Source: Leucocoprinus leucothites (lineage: Eukaryota > Basidiomycota > Agaricomycetes > Agaricales > Agaricaceae). From it: a stretch of DNA of 64,000 bases. Below the pieces are notes generated by a model that searched no databases, had not been told where the DNA came from, and was given only the letters and a program-made list of their open reading frames with translations. Shown one piece after another: positions 20,316 through 31,544 of the stretch. Position 1 is the first letter of the stretch, and each line of letters opens with the position of its first letter. Location: positions 407,283 to 471,282 of the forward strand of contig JAACJO010000028.1 in assembly GCA_013368445.1 (NCBI GenBank), written 5' to 3'. The translations under genes and the position numbers were made by a program.

Positions 20316-21896
20316 CAGTGGTATCTAAAAGTATTGCACCATCATATGATCACATGCTTTAATCTCACTTATCTCATTCATGCAACACTTGAGGTGAAAC
20401 AAAGTATATAGTTCTGTGCTCCAAGATGTGAGGAATAATTGTGAAGGTGAAACTTCACTGTATAGCATCACATAGAAATGAAATCAATATATTAGTGTTG
20501 TACCAATGGTGCATTTCTTTTGGACATCTGAGTTAATCTACCTTCAAAGCTATATAGACAAAACACAAGTGAGCTTTCTCCCTAGTTTTTACATTCTTCA
20601 GTTTCTCTACATCATGGTCTACATATCCCCATCCAAAGTTGCCCACATTGCTGAACTCCACTCTTCTGGCATGTCCTATAGAGCCATTGGGTCCAGGATT
20701 GGTATTGATCAGTCTACTGTTGGCTGTGTGCTCAAGAGATTCTCAAAATCTGAGGATCCATACTATGTCAGGCCCAAGTCTGGTTGCCCTTGAAAGCTGG
20801 ATGAACACTAAGTAAGGGTTGGAGCCCAAATGCTTGCCTGAATGGAGGTTTCCAATGCAACTGAATTGGCCAAAACCACATTCCCAGATGTGTCTCACCA
20901 AACAGTTGCACATTCCCTAAAGGAGCAGGGAATGATCTGCCATGTCTGGAGGGCCTGTCCCTACATTACTCCAATCAATCAAAAGAAGTGACTCATGTGG
21001 GCATGCCAGCATTCTGATTGGACTGTTGAAGACTGGAAGGAGGTCATTTTCTCAGATGAATCAAAATTCCTCCTTTTCAAGTCAGATGGTTGTCAATATG
21101 CATGGATGAAGCCTGGACAGGCTCTAGACCCTTGATTTACAAAGAAGAACATCAAGTATGGGGGAGGTGATCTTATGGTATGGGGGTGCATCACTAGTTG
21201 GGAGCAGGGAGGCTTCATCAGGTTTCAGGGTTCATGTGTGGCCCAGATTATGTCAAGATCCTTCAGGAATCATATCTAGGGATATTGAAGGATTATAAAT
21301 TGAGGTCAACAGGTTGAAGCATGCCAATTTTCCAACAGGATAATGACCCAAAGCACAGGAGTAGGGTTGCTGATGAATTTTTTAGGAAGAAAGAAATTCA
21401 TCACTTGGACTGGCCACCCTCAAGCCCCAATTTAAACATTATAGAGCATGCATGGGATAAATTGGACTGTCTTGTGCATACTCACACTGTCCTTCCTCAC
21501 AACCAGGAGGAGATGTGGGCTGCACTCCAGGAGGAGTGGGGGAATATATCTCAGGAGTCATTGGACTCCCTTTTTGAGAGCATGCCACATTGTGTTCAAG
21601 CTGCTATCAAGGCCCATGGTGGAAACACCAAGTACTAATTTGTTTTGAGGTGAGCAGTTCTGTTTTCATCTCAAAAAGCCCTCACCTTATCTCACAATAG
21701 ATGATGTCCAAAAGAATTGCACTATTATTTTTGTTTTCATTCTTCTTTTTTGTGCCATTATTCTACTTTCTCTTGATTATATACATCTTTAGCTCTTTGT
21801 AAACATTTTCTTCGAATTAAACAACATTGATCCCAGACAGATAGGAAGATAACATTGGCAAGTCATGTGATGGTGTGATACTTTTGGATGCCACTG
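20316..21896 (+). mobile_element. Tc1/mariner-type DNA transposon relic
   Basis: 1581 bp, terminal inverted repeats starting CAGTGGTATCTAAAAGTATT and, inverted, CAGTGGCATCCAAAAGTAT. Flanked by TA at 20314-20315 and 21897-21898. The host gag without the insertion is preserved at 16640-16700 (minus strand), which confirms the TA target. It encodes a decayed DD34E transposase. Confidence 0.9.
20614..21638 (+). pseudogene. Tc1-like DD34E transposase, decayed
   Basis: The N-terminal helix-turn-helix (KVAHIAELHSSGMSYRAIG, then STVGCVLKRF) is at about 20635-20745. Catalytic residues can be placed: first Asp in VIFSDESKF (about 21040-21065), second in FQQDNDPKH (about 21330-21355), and Glu in SPNLNIIEHAWDKLD (about 21425-21470), with 34 residues between the last two. 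Several stops, mostly TGA where the family often has Arg (for example just after CGA-type positions at 20791), and one frame change inactivate it. The protein would cut and paste the element at TA sites. Confidence 0.85.
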
Positions 21897-22370
21897 TATT
21901 CCTAGAAGGAATACTTCAAGACATGAAAACAGATATGCTATTCTACAATGGACTTTCCCTAGAAGTCCATTCATTAGAAGAGTTCATGTTGTATGCCATC
22001 TCATATGAAACAAGATGGAAAACTATGGCTTTCTATCAGAAAGCCCTTAATAATGGTAAGATTGTTGAACCATTAATGTACAATGCTAAACCTTGGAACC
22101 CAAAAGGCTTGGAATACAAGTTGACTGCCTTTGTGCCAAGGAACTTTGTTTTTTGAAATCAAAACAATCTTCACACAATTGTCCACCAAATGGTGGACCT
22201 AGTAAAGGGACAAACCTGAAGGTTGGATCATCTAAACCCAACCAAAATGCAAACTGAGCTCCCATGATGGCAAATGGAAAGAAGGTGGAGAGCAAAAATA
22301 TATCTTGCTATAGTTGTTGGAGACCTTATTATGCTCATTAGTGCCCTAATAAGAAATTGTATCTGCATGC
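21897..22370 (+). pseudogene. Element C: gag second part and CCHC knuckle
   Basis: Resumes with FLEGILQDMKTDML, LEEFMLYAISYETRWKTMAF and NPKGLEYKLTAFVPR, as in the minus-strand relic. A knuckle near 22300-22345 reads ISCYSCWRPYYAH, so the final Gly/His/Cys are partly lost. A frameshift occurs at about 22150-22170. Confidence 0.7.
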
Positions 22371-23202
22371 AGCCCACACAGAGATCCCAGATGAGGAGGG
22401 ACCTCAATCTGGGAATGTGGATGAGGCAGAATCTATTATTGCCAAAACAGCAATAATTGATATGACAGCAGAAGAAGCCGAACATTCTATAGCTGTGACA
22501 GAACATAGTGATGACCTCATTACAGTAGAGGTCATTGAATCAGACTATGGATTGGGTGAGGAAGACAGTGACTTCCTCAGATCCATACACAATGGATCTC
22601 CAATAGAGATAATGTCAGATTATAGATCTGACATTGAAAAGTTGGAGATACCTGAAACCAATACATCCATAGAAGTCAACATGGATAATACCAATGGTTT
22701 TAGGGCTATGACAGATAGCCCTACTAGCAAAAATAATGTCCATATGCAAACAATTACACTACAGAAGAATAAAAATAAGTTTCTTGGTCCACAATTACCA
22801 ATGAAAGATAAGCAATGTCTCACATCCTTTGTCAACATCAATGGAGTTGACACTTGGATGCTATGGAATTCTGGATATACAACATCTGGAATGATACCTA
22901 TGTTCACTCATGTAGCAAACATAAGGGTGAATGAGTTAATTGATGAACATAAGCTCCAACTCTGCATAGTCAGTAGCTGTGCTACTGTAAAATTTAGAGC
23001 TAAGGTTGACCTAATAATCCAAGGTCAACCATATCTATGCTACCTTGACATAGCAAATTTTGATCATTACAACATTATACTAGGAACACCATTCATGCAT
23101 AAACATACAGTGAAGTTGGACTTTGAGAAGTCCACAGTTGTTATCAATGGAAGTGAGCTTCTGGCCAAAGACATAGTGGGTGATGAAGATTCACAAATTT
23201 GA
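22357..23202 (+). pseudogene. Element C: aspartic protease region
   Basis: An open frame of 281 codons: an acid-rich linker (EVIESDYGLGEEDSDFLR), then a retropepsin-like fold. The active-site motif reads MLWNSGYTTSGM where the family has W-D-S-G; the catalytic Asp is Asn. The flap-side and C-terminal strand read NIILGTPFMHKHTVKLDFEK (I-L-G-T/M-P motif present). It would process Gag-Pol. Inactive because of the Asp loss. Confidence 0.75.
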
Positions 23203-24040
23203 TGCCATAGGGTAACAGATAAATACCCCATGCAAAAATGACTATTAGAGGGTAAAGGTACTACTGGGGTCACAAATGTGACCCTTGAGGATGTACCTGA
23301 AGACCTGATAACTAACAAAGGGGACACATTGCCCCCTAATCACCCTCATGTACTCAAAGGACCACTAGAAGGGAAGATGCAGTCTTCCCTCAATCCAATA
23401 AAGGCAATGGATGGGTTGACAATGCCATCCATTGAGGAAAACAATCAACACTTGGCTGCAGGGATAGGTGAGCAAGTGATGTTCCCTAAATGATATCACA
23501 CACTGGGCAAACCTCTGATGATGTTCACCATATGTGATCATCACTATGACCCTCACATGCTGGATGAATGGAATGTGGTCATGGAAAGCTCAAGAAAAAT
23601 GCAGTCCATTAGTAAATGGACTACAACTAAATTAGAGTATTTCCATCAACCAAGGTTGACAAGGTAGTGACTACTGAATTTACACATGATAGGTATCCTG
23701 GCAAGGATAACTGGGATTATCTGCAGAGTATGACAGTTGTAGGCCAACCAATTGGTGATGGCCCACATAGACTGTCAAAGGAAAGCAAGGAACCACCAGA
23801 TAAAAAATCTGGTAGCCTGACATTAACTAAAAGTGATATACCTCAGTTGCAGAAATGATGGTTCAAGGAGTATGCTGATGTGATGCAGGGTGCTCCTGAG
23901 CATTTACCACCATTCCATGAGGTTAATTGTGAGATTAACCTCATCAACAGTAATAGGAGATATATACAGTATCAATTGAGTTTTGCATGGAACTCATCTC
24001 AAAGAGAGTGAGGACATCATGGCAAGTGATATATATATCA
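23203..24040 (+). pseudogene. Element C: linker to reverse transcriptase, truncated
   Basis: Contains the segment HYDPHMLDEWNVVMESS and TTEFTHDRYPGKDNWDYL, then QGAPEHLPPFHEV and NLINSNRRY just before RT. Homology to 732-1012 stops near 23970, so RT, RNase H and integrase of C are absent. Confidence 0.7.
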
Positions 24041-24286
24041 CTTGTTGTCATCTATCAGATGTATTTCATGATTTACTTCACAAAGAGGAGGTAATTTGTC
24101 AGGTGTACCCTGCATCATATCAGAGTACCCTGAGAATATTTCCTCTCATTGAATGCAGGGAATGTCCTTCTCAATTGGACCACTAGATTTACCAGGTGGT
24201 TTCTTCTGATGGTTAGCATTCCTGGTTTGAGAAGTACTTGGATCAGTCATCAGAGGGCTGATGATGTGCATGCTCCATAAATAGTC
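24041..24286. other. Junction between elements C and D, no gene
   Basis: Contains scrambled pieces of family-B pol (a second GTACCCTGCATCATATCAGA-like segment at about 24103) and no ORF. Probably an old deletion junction. Confidence 0.4.
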
Positions 24287-26168
24287 TCAAGTACATTGCT
24301 TGGGATACCACTCATAGGTAAATTCAACAGTTTTGCCTTTGTCTCTGGGACTGCTTAGGTTGTAACCCATGGATGATTTATTAATGTTTGTAGACATTGT
24401 CCCAATGTCTGCCATAATTTGATTCCATTCATCCAGCATTCTGGGATCATAATAATAGTTGTGTATCATGAACACAATAGGTAGATCTTGTAGTCTCTTA
24501 CAAGACCTATGGGGAAATGGTGGTGATGAAGGTTGAGCATAATGCTCAACTGATCCAGAAGTAGTATTAGCTGTAGATGGTGGTGCCACCATTGTACTTT
24601 TGAGGATAGGTTGATTAGTGAGGGGTAATGAATCACCCTTTGTTATTTAGTCTCACTCAATGACTTCCTTGATAGTTACTGCCAGAATATTATTTCTTCC
24701 TGTTGCTTCAGGTAGTCATTTGGGTTGACATTTATCCATCAACCTCTAGTATTGCAATCTAGTATCAGATTGCCCTGCAGTATTGTCTGCATTGATATCT
24801 CTGCTGCTTATGACAACACATGATTTTTCAAAGTCAAGTTTGACTTAGTATTCGCACATAAAAGGGGCACCCAATATGACATCATAACAATCAAAGTTTG
24901 CTATGTCTATGTAAGTGGGATACTCTGTACTCTCAATGGATATCCCTAATGTGGCTCCATAGCATACATTGGATCAACTACCTACAGTTCCCAACTGTAG
25001 GGTATGGATGTCAACTAGTTTACTTACTTTGATTTTTGCTATTTCAGCAAAAGTTGGGGTTACCCCTGACATGGTACTGCCTGAATCCCAAAGGGTCCAG
25101 GCTTCCATGCCATTAATAGTCACAAGAGAAGCTAGACATCACTTTTCTCCATCAGGTAATTGTGGTTGAACCAATTTTTCTTTGGTTTGATGGAGGAGGG
25201 CCATCTTCCTTGATTTGGAATTTGGTGAGATATCCAATGTATCAGATATCACATATGCCAGTTTGGCATTTATGAATATTGGATTGCTAATTTTTTCCTT
25301 GGGCACAGATTGTCCCAAGAATGATACTGCAACTATTTTGACATTATTATTATCATCAACTTCTATGTCACTAATGGGCTTGTTTGATCTGGCACTATGG
25401 TGCATGCCATTAGTGATATCCTCTTCATCAGAGGAAATCTCAATCACTTTGTCTTCAGCAATGAAGATCTCAGTATCTGACATCCAATCTGATTTGATGT
25501 CTAAAATGTCATCATGGATTGTGGTCAGGAATTTGTTTGTGTCCCAACCATAGTCTGATTTGATCACTTCAACCTCTACAAGGTTGCTACTATGTTCCAA
25601 AGATGCATCCTCTTGGGGTTCAGGTACATCAATAGTATCCTCTTCCTGCAGTTCCTCCTCAGTTATTGCTGAGAGGTTGGTGTCATCCAATGGATGGGAT
25701 GACATCTCATCAGGAGTAACAGTCTGTGCAGCCCAAAGATGGAATGCATTATTTTTTGTGTGTTGAGGACAGTTGCTCACAAAGTGGGGACCTCCACATC
25801 CATAACATTTGACTATACTGGGTATTTTCTGTTGTGCACTGGTTCTAACCAGTGCATGTTGGGAGGTATTATTGCAGGGTTGTGATGGCCCAGCCTTAGC
25901 TTTGGGTTGACTATTATGTTGGTTCCCATTATGGTTGTTGTTCAAGTTATTACTATTGACTCAAAGTTCTTTTGACAGAATTGTAGTCTATCTGTTAGCA
26001 ACCCTTTGGTCCACAAGAACAGTTTTCTTGTGGTCTAGAGCACTGGGGTTCCATTGTTGAGTTTTCTTATTCAGTAACTCAACATGCCTGATATCAGCCC
26101 ATGAGTTTTTATGGTAGAACACTGTGTTCTTCCATCTTAACTCATAGGATATTGCAAAAGCTAAGAAG
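24287..26168 (-). pseudogene. Element D: gypsy relic related to family B (gag end, CCHC, protease, linker)
   Basis: Minus strand. At 26000-26165 gag text HFLAFAISYELRWKNTVFYH; at 25750-25800 a knuckle CYGCGGPHFVSNC; at 25139-25750 an acid-rich linker; at about 24780-25130 protease pieces; at 24287-24592 the linker with YYYDPRMLDEWNQIM and EFTYEWYP. The order equals family B but the sequence is distinctly diverged, so it is a sister lineage. It is cut on the right by the LTR of element E at 26169. Several stops. Confidence 0.75.
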
Positions 26169-26801
26169 TGTTATGTATATTGATTATACCTAGCATTTGT
26201 TTCCTTTACAATATGAAGTTGATATTAGCTTTACTTAGATAACATTGCAATTATGTTTTCCTTCTTCTTTGTTCTTGTTTCCTTAGTTTGTTTTGACTCA
26301 TTTTGACTTGTTTTATTTTGTTTTAATGACATGTGATTATTAAATATAGCTGCACTATATTTGGACTTGTCTCATGACTATATTATATGATCAAAGAAGA
26401 ACTTCTTTAGAAGAACTTCTAAAGCTTCTTTGACAGATCATGTCTTATATAGTTTAATTAGAGTTAAGGAAGCCATATACTTCTCTTCTTTCATTAGAAG
26501 CCCTTGACCCTAGTTATACTTAGATATAGACTTGTATTGTATATAAGCCATTGACATCTACCAAGGAGAAACATCATTTCTACTTGGTTAGGTAGAGACT
26601 CAATACAAGCCTTTATCTATACAAAGTCAAATTGAACTCAAGCTCTAAGATCTCAATTACCAAGTCTTTACTATTATAATTGACATATTATAACTCTGAC
26701 TTTGTAAATGACTTTGTTGCTTACTGAGAAGGAGTCACCTTGATAAGATCAATCTGATACTTATTGCACCAGCTTAGGACCAGGCTGGCATCACTATAAC
26801 A
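26169..26801 (+). repeat. 5' LTR of element E
   Basis: TGTTATGTATATTGATTATA..GCATCACTATAACA, about 633 bp. TATATAAG TATA-like box near 26538, and ATCATTTCTACTTGG about 34 nt later marks the likely RNA start. Target duplication not identifiable (left flank AGAAG). Confidence 0.9.
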
Positions 26802-27267
26802 TTAAGTAGAAACAATTCTTCTCTGTTGGCACAGAGCTGTTACTTTGCCTAGTAACCCAACAACATGTCAAACACTGTTGATTTGGGTTATCATGGCTAC
26901 TGCACAAACTGTCCCAAAACTATTGTGCATAACAATGAAGAGAGGGTTGACACACATTGCCAACTAGTGGAATAGTTGAGGATCACTCTTATTGATCTGA
27001 GCAATTACCCACACTCTTAAAACATTTGGAGGCTTGTGAGAGCTAAGGTTGTTGTACCTGAATCTCAAATAAGATACCAGATCCAAGGGTAGATACTTGG
27101 AAGGGAGAAATTTGCCAGAAGATTAGGCATATCTCTGAAGAATACCAGACCTGAGGGTAAATACTTGGAAGACAGTTGTATCTGTAACAGTCTTAAGAGA
27201 CTATAAATACACAGTCCTAGTGATTATAAAAGTGAGTCCAAAGGCAACTATAAACTAATTTTCCAAT

Positions 27268-29370
27268 ATGGCAGAATCAATCTGCAAGTGTGACAATTGT
27301 CTTAAGGACAATCTTCCATTTAAGACCAGACCAGGTGTCTCTATGACCACCCATAAACATAGTCCACAACAGACCCAACAGAATTTGCAAGAAAGGAGTT
27401 CCCAGAAGACCTCTATAGTACCTACTACAGCAAAACCCAAAATACAAGATTCTACAGAAGTAAAGGATCAGGCAAATTCTATTACCTCAAAGAGTATGAG
27501 GGGAAAGTTGTCTATATCCCTATCAAGAAAGAATACAAGGGAAACCTTGAAGCTGAATTTGCTGCACTTGGTCACAAGCAACTACATACAACAGTCAAAC
27601 AGCAACTTGCAAAAGGAGCAGGATTTGAAGAACTTCAAGATGTTACCTCAGAACAGTATGTCAAAGAAGCAAGAAAACAACCAATCCTATTCCCTGAAAC
27701 CCCTGCAAAAGAGGAAGCAGAAGTACTCACAAAGGCAATTGACAAGCTCAACCCTAAGTTCTCAGAAAAGCCCAGAGTCAATAGACCCCCTTCTTACACC
27801 TCAAGCCCAGCCCTTGGACATAGCCCAAGATTCCTCAGTCCAATCACAAACCCTATCCCCTTTAGCTTTACCAATTCCCCCACCAGTATTGCCACTACCA
27901 GTACCTTACCAACAACCAACCCCAACATTACTATAACCAGTACCACCATCACCATACCTATTAACACCCAAACAAAAGGGAAAGCAAAGGCAAATATCAC
28001 CAATACAGGAGGATCTTCCAATAGAAGAAGCCCCACACCACGGCCACCACACAATCTGCAAGGACCACCAAAAGGTCCCAGAGGAAGCCCACCTGGAAGT
28101 CCAGGAGGAGGAGGAGGAGGGGGAGGAGGAGGACCACCAAATCCTAATCCAAACCCCCTGCCAAACCCAATGGGACAACCTCAAGTAGGATTCCAACTCA
28201 AATACCCAAAGCACACTAGGTTTGATGGCAACTCCAGCTACTTCAGACCATGGATGGCTGAAGTCAAACTCTACTTCAACTCATATGGAGTTACAGATGA
28301 TACCTCAAGAATCAACTACACCCTTGGATTACTTGATGGAGCTGCCAAGCTATGGCAACAGGATTACAGACTTAGTCAAGCAGATGCAGCTAGACAAGCA
28401 GGATATGTCCCACACACCTTTGATCAGTTCAAGAATGTGCTCAAACAGTTATTCACTCCAACACAACAGAGCTTTGAGGCTGAAAGAGAGTTATACTATC
28501 ATAAACAGCAAGGGAAATACATTGAAGGATATATCACTAACTTTTCTGTCCTTGCCTCACATGCAGGACTTGCTGACAGCACTTCTCTCCAATCCTACTT
28601 CACTGAAGGACTTGACAATGATGTCAGATTCAAAGCAATTTGAGCTGACCCCCAAACCCTCAACCAGTGGAAAACTGCTGCTAGACAAGCATACAAAGTT
28701 GTCCAAGAACAAAGGAGATACCACATTGGAAATGCTAATCCAGGATCTTCAAACCAATCAAGAAAGACTAAGAAGAATAGTTAATTATACAGATCCCAAC
28801 CATCATTTAATGACATCCATAGTCAACCCATACCTAGACCCAGACAATCTGAATGGGACATGGATATCAACAGAATATCAAGAAGCATATACCAATTATC
28901 AATCAAAGATGATTGGGAAGCAGACAACAGAGGTATATACAAACTTGGTGCAGAGGATGATGATAATCCTGAAGAAGAGGAGAGTGAAGGAGAAGGCATC
29001 AATGAAATGGACCATGAAGGACCAAGCAGTCTAGATGGGGATATCTATGGATCCCTCTACCACTATGTCATCAATAATGTTCTCACCAACAAGCAGAGAA
29101 TTGCACTCAAAAGAGGAGAATGTTTTATTCTTCTGCCACAAGAAAGGACATTTCTATAGATCTTGTCTGGCAAGGAAGATTTGGTTTAAGTCAACAAGAA
29201 AGACAAACATGGGACCAAAGCAGATGCAGAAGCCCAAGCCCAAACCAAAAAATGGGAATTGTAGACCTTTCAAAGCTAAAAGGAAAGATCCTGATGCCAT
29301 GGTCTATGAAATAGATCAGACAAGTAATGAAGATGAACCATTTAAAGAATACTCAAACAAAATTTTTTGA
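27268..29370 (+). pseudogene. Element E: gag with leader frame
   Basis: A conserved leader frame begins MAESICKCDNCLKDNLPFKT at 27268. The gag frame (from about 27373, D-P-T-E-F-A-R-K) is open through the linker, the Gly-rich run and the capsid-like domain (28170-28643, FQLKYPKHTRFDGNSSYFRP) with a small number of breaks, then the knuckle CHKKGHFYRSC near 29135-29165, and stops at TGA 29368-29370. ATG is absent where element A has one (ACA here), so initiation is unclear. Gag is the particle protein and RNA binder. Confidence 0.75.
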
Positions 29371-29407
29371 GTACTCATGAAGATCAGATAGACATCATTG
29401 ATCTTCA
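29357..29407 (+). promoter_or_regulatory. Element E: candidate -1 frameshift signal
   Basis: A4T6 run directly before the gag TGA (29368-29370), then stem TGAAGATC (29378-29385) with GATCTTCA (29400-29407), an 8-bp perfect stem with a 14-nt loop. The pol frame is -1 of gag. Confidence 0.55.
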
Positions 29408-29764
29408 ATCAAACAAAGGATTAACAGTACATGTACCAATATTGCTCCATGCAACTAGAGCAAAACACAACCTACAAGCACTACTCAATTCAGGAGCTAG
29501 TGGAGAATTTATCAACCCACAATTGGTCAACACTTACAACTTGCCAAAATTCAAAATGAAAAAGGCAATCAAAATCCATAATGCTGACAGAACACACAAT
29601 CTATCTGGAAGTTGTGCTCACTATATGAAATTAAAAATAGAAGTGAACAACAAGATTATGATGATCTCTCCAAGAATAGTCAAACTTGGATCAAACCAAC
29701 TATTCTTAGGAATCACATGGTTAAAGAGATTCAACCCTGATATTAATTGGCAGAAACTGTCATT
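29367..29764 (+). pseudogene. Element E: pol start (protease)
   Basis: Read in -1 relative to gag: STHEDQIDIIDLQSNKGLTV, then LLNSGASGEFINPQLVNTY, where the retropepsin D-S-G is N-S-G, and SNQLFLGITWLKRFNP. Homology to F ends at about 29764. Confidence 0.75.
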
Positions 29765-30411
29765 GTTCATGATCAGTCTTTTCTACCATTTTGTTTACTT
29801 CTGCTTCACTATTGACCACAGGAACTTGTTGACCTTTCACTATGTCACAAGTAGCTGCTTTCAGTTTTGGTGCCAAAGCCCATAACTCTTTTAGACTGAT
29901 CTTGACTTCCTCTCCAAATATCTGTTCAATGACTTCTTTATACTCTACCCCTTCTTCTACCTCAGACTTTCTAGTGTAGCTAGGGTATTTTGAAGGGTTT
30001 TTCTGTCTTATGTTTTGAGCTGATAGGGTGGGAACCTCCACTACAGGATTCATAGGTGGGACCTTTCGATAGGGGAAAGTGGGTTACAATGTTCCCATTG
30101 CTACTGCCTTTCCACTACTTCTTCAGAGTCCTCTTGACTGCTCAATTTCTGTATCAAGACTTCTATATTTGTGACTTGTTGCTGCATTCTCCCCCATTCC
30201 TGGGAAGAGGGCTGTGAACCTGGGTTGTTATCTAGGCAATACTGGGGTAATACTGGTACATAATCTCCAGTATCAGGTCCATCATCATAATCTGCATTAC
30301 CAAGCATCATTGCTGCTAGTGTGGGTGGTAGGAACTTCTCTACAATATCATGAATAGGCATGTTTGGGTTGCAAGAAATTGGATCTCCATTCACAAAGCA
30401 AATGCTTTGCA
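29765..30411 (-). pseudogene. Gypsy scrap G (third lineage, gag/protease border)
   Basis: Minus-strand text at 29760-30053 (KYPSYTRKSEVEEGVEYKEV, IFGEEVKISLKELWALAPKL) resembles the segment that precedes the retropepsin in fungal gypsy polyproteins. 30101-30410 holds a Gln/Asp-rich stretch (PNMPIHDIVEKFLPPTLAAMM) that looks like gag end. Not homologous to the A/E/F family. Cut on the right by the LTR of F. Confidence 0.55.
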
Positions 30412-31077
30412 TGTTATGTATATTGATTATATCTAACATTTGTTTCCTTTACAATACAAAGTTGATATTAGCTTTACTTAGATAATATCACAATCATGTT
30501 TTCCTTTCTATTTGTCCTTATTTTCTTTAGTTTGTTTTGACTTGTTTACTTTGCCTCATTATGACTCATTTTGTCTTGTTTGGTTTTGTTTATATTTTGA
30601 TGACATGTGATTATTAACTATAGCTGTGCTATATTTGGACTTGTCTCATGACTGCATCATATGATCAAAGAAGAACTTCTTTAGAAGAACTTCTAAAGAT
30701 TCTTTGACAGATCACGTCTTATATAGTCTAATTAGAGTTAAGGAAGCTGTACACTTCTCTTCTTTCATCAGAAGCCCTTGACCCTAGTTATACTTAGATA
30801 CAGACTTGTATTGTATATAAGCTGTCAACATCTACCAAGGAGAAACAATGTTTTTACTTGGTTAGGTGGAGACTCAATATGAGCCTTTATCTAAACAAAG
30901 TCAAATTGAACTTAAGTCTTAAGATCTCAATTACCAAGTCTTTAACTCTTATAATCGCTGTATTACAACTCTGACTTTGTAAACAACTTTGTTGCTTACT
31001 GAGAAGGAGTTCCCTTTGATAAGATCTACTTGATACTTATTGTGCTAGCTTAGGACCAGGCTGGTGTCACTATAACA
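30412..31077 (+). repeat. 5' LTR of element F
   Basis: About 666 bp, TGTTATGTATATTGATTATA..GTGTCACTATAACA. More decayed than the 3' LTR of the same element: the RNA-start word reads ATGTTTTTACTT instead of the expected TTGTTTCTACTT. Confidence 0.9.
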
Positions 31078-31079
31078 TT

Positions 31080-31092
31080 AAGTAGAAACAAT
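31080..31092 (+). promoter_or_regulatory. Element F: putative self-primer binding site
   Basis: AAGTAGAAACAAT two bases after the LTR end. It is the perfect complement of ATTGTTTCTACTT at 39072-39084 in the 3' LTR. Confidence 0.7.
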
Positions 31093-31544
31093 CCTTCTCT
31101 GTTAGCACAGAGCTGTTACTTTGCCCAGTAACCCAACAATGTTACAAACACTGTTGATTTGGGTTATTACAGTTATTGCACAAGCTGTCCCAAAATTATT
31201 GTGCATAACAACAAAGAGAGGGTCAACATACATTGCCAACTAGTGGAATAGTTGAGGATCACTCTTATTGATCTGAGCAATTACCCATGCTCTTAAAACA
31301 TTTGGAGGCTTGTGAGAGCTAGGGTCATTGTACCTGAATCTCAAATAAGATACCAGACCCGAGGGTAGATACTTGGAAGGGAGAAATTTGCCAGAAGAAT
31401 AGGCATGTTTCTGAAGATTACCAGACCCAAGGGTAAATACTCAGAAGACAGTATATCTGTTAAAAGTCTTAAGAGACTATAAATACACAGTCCTAGGGAC
31501 TATACAAGTGAGTCAAAAGGCAACTATAAACTAATTTTCCAAAT

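Larger units (their letters stand above)
26169..29764 (+). mobile_element. Element E: 5' part of an A-family chromovirus
   Basis: 5' LTR (26169-26801), primer site, gag and the beginning of pol, then abrupt loss of homology at about 29764 within the protease/RT linker (after NWQKLSLF). No 3' LTR belongs to it with certainty; the tail at 39303-40101 could be its other end. Left flank is element D. Same orientation as F. Confidence 0.85.
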
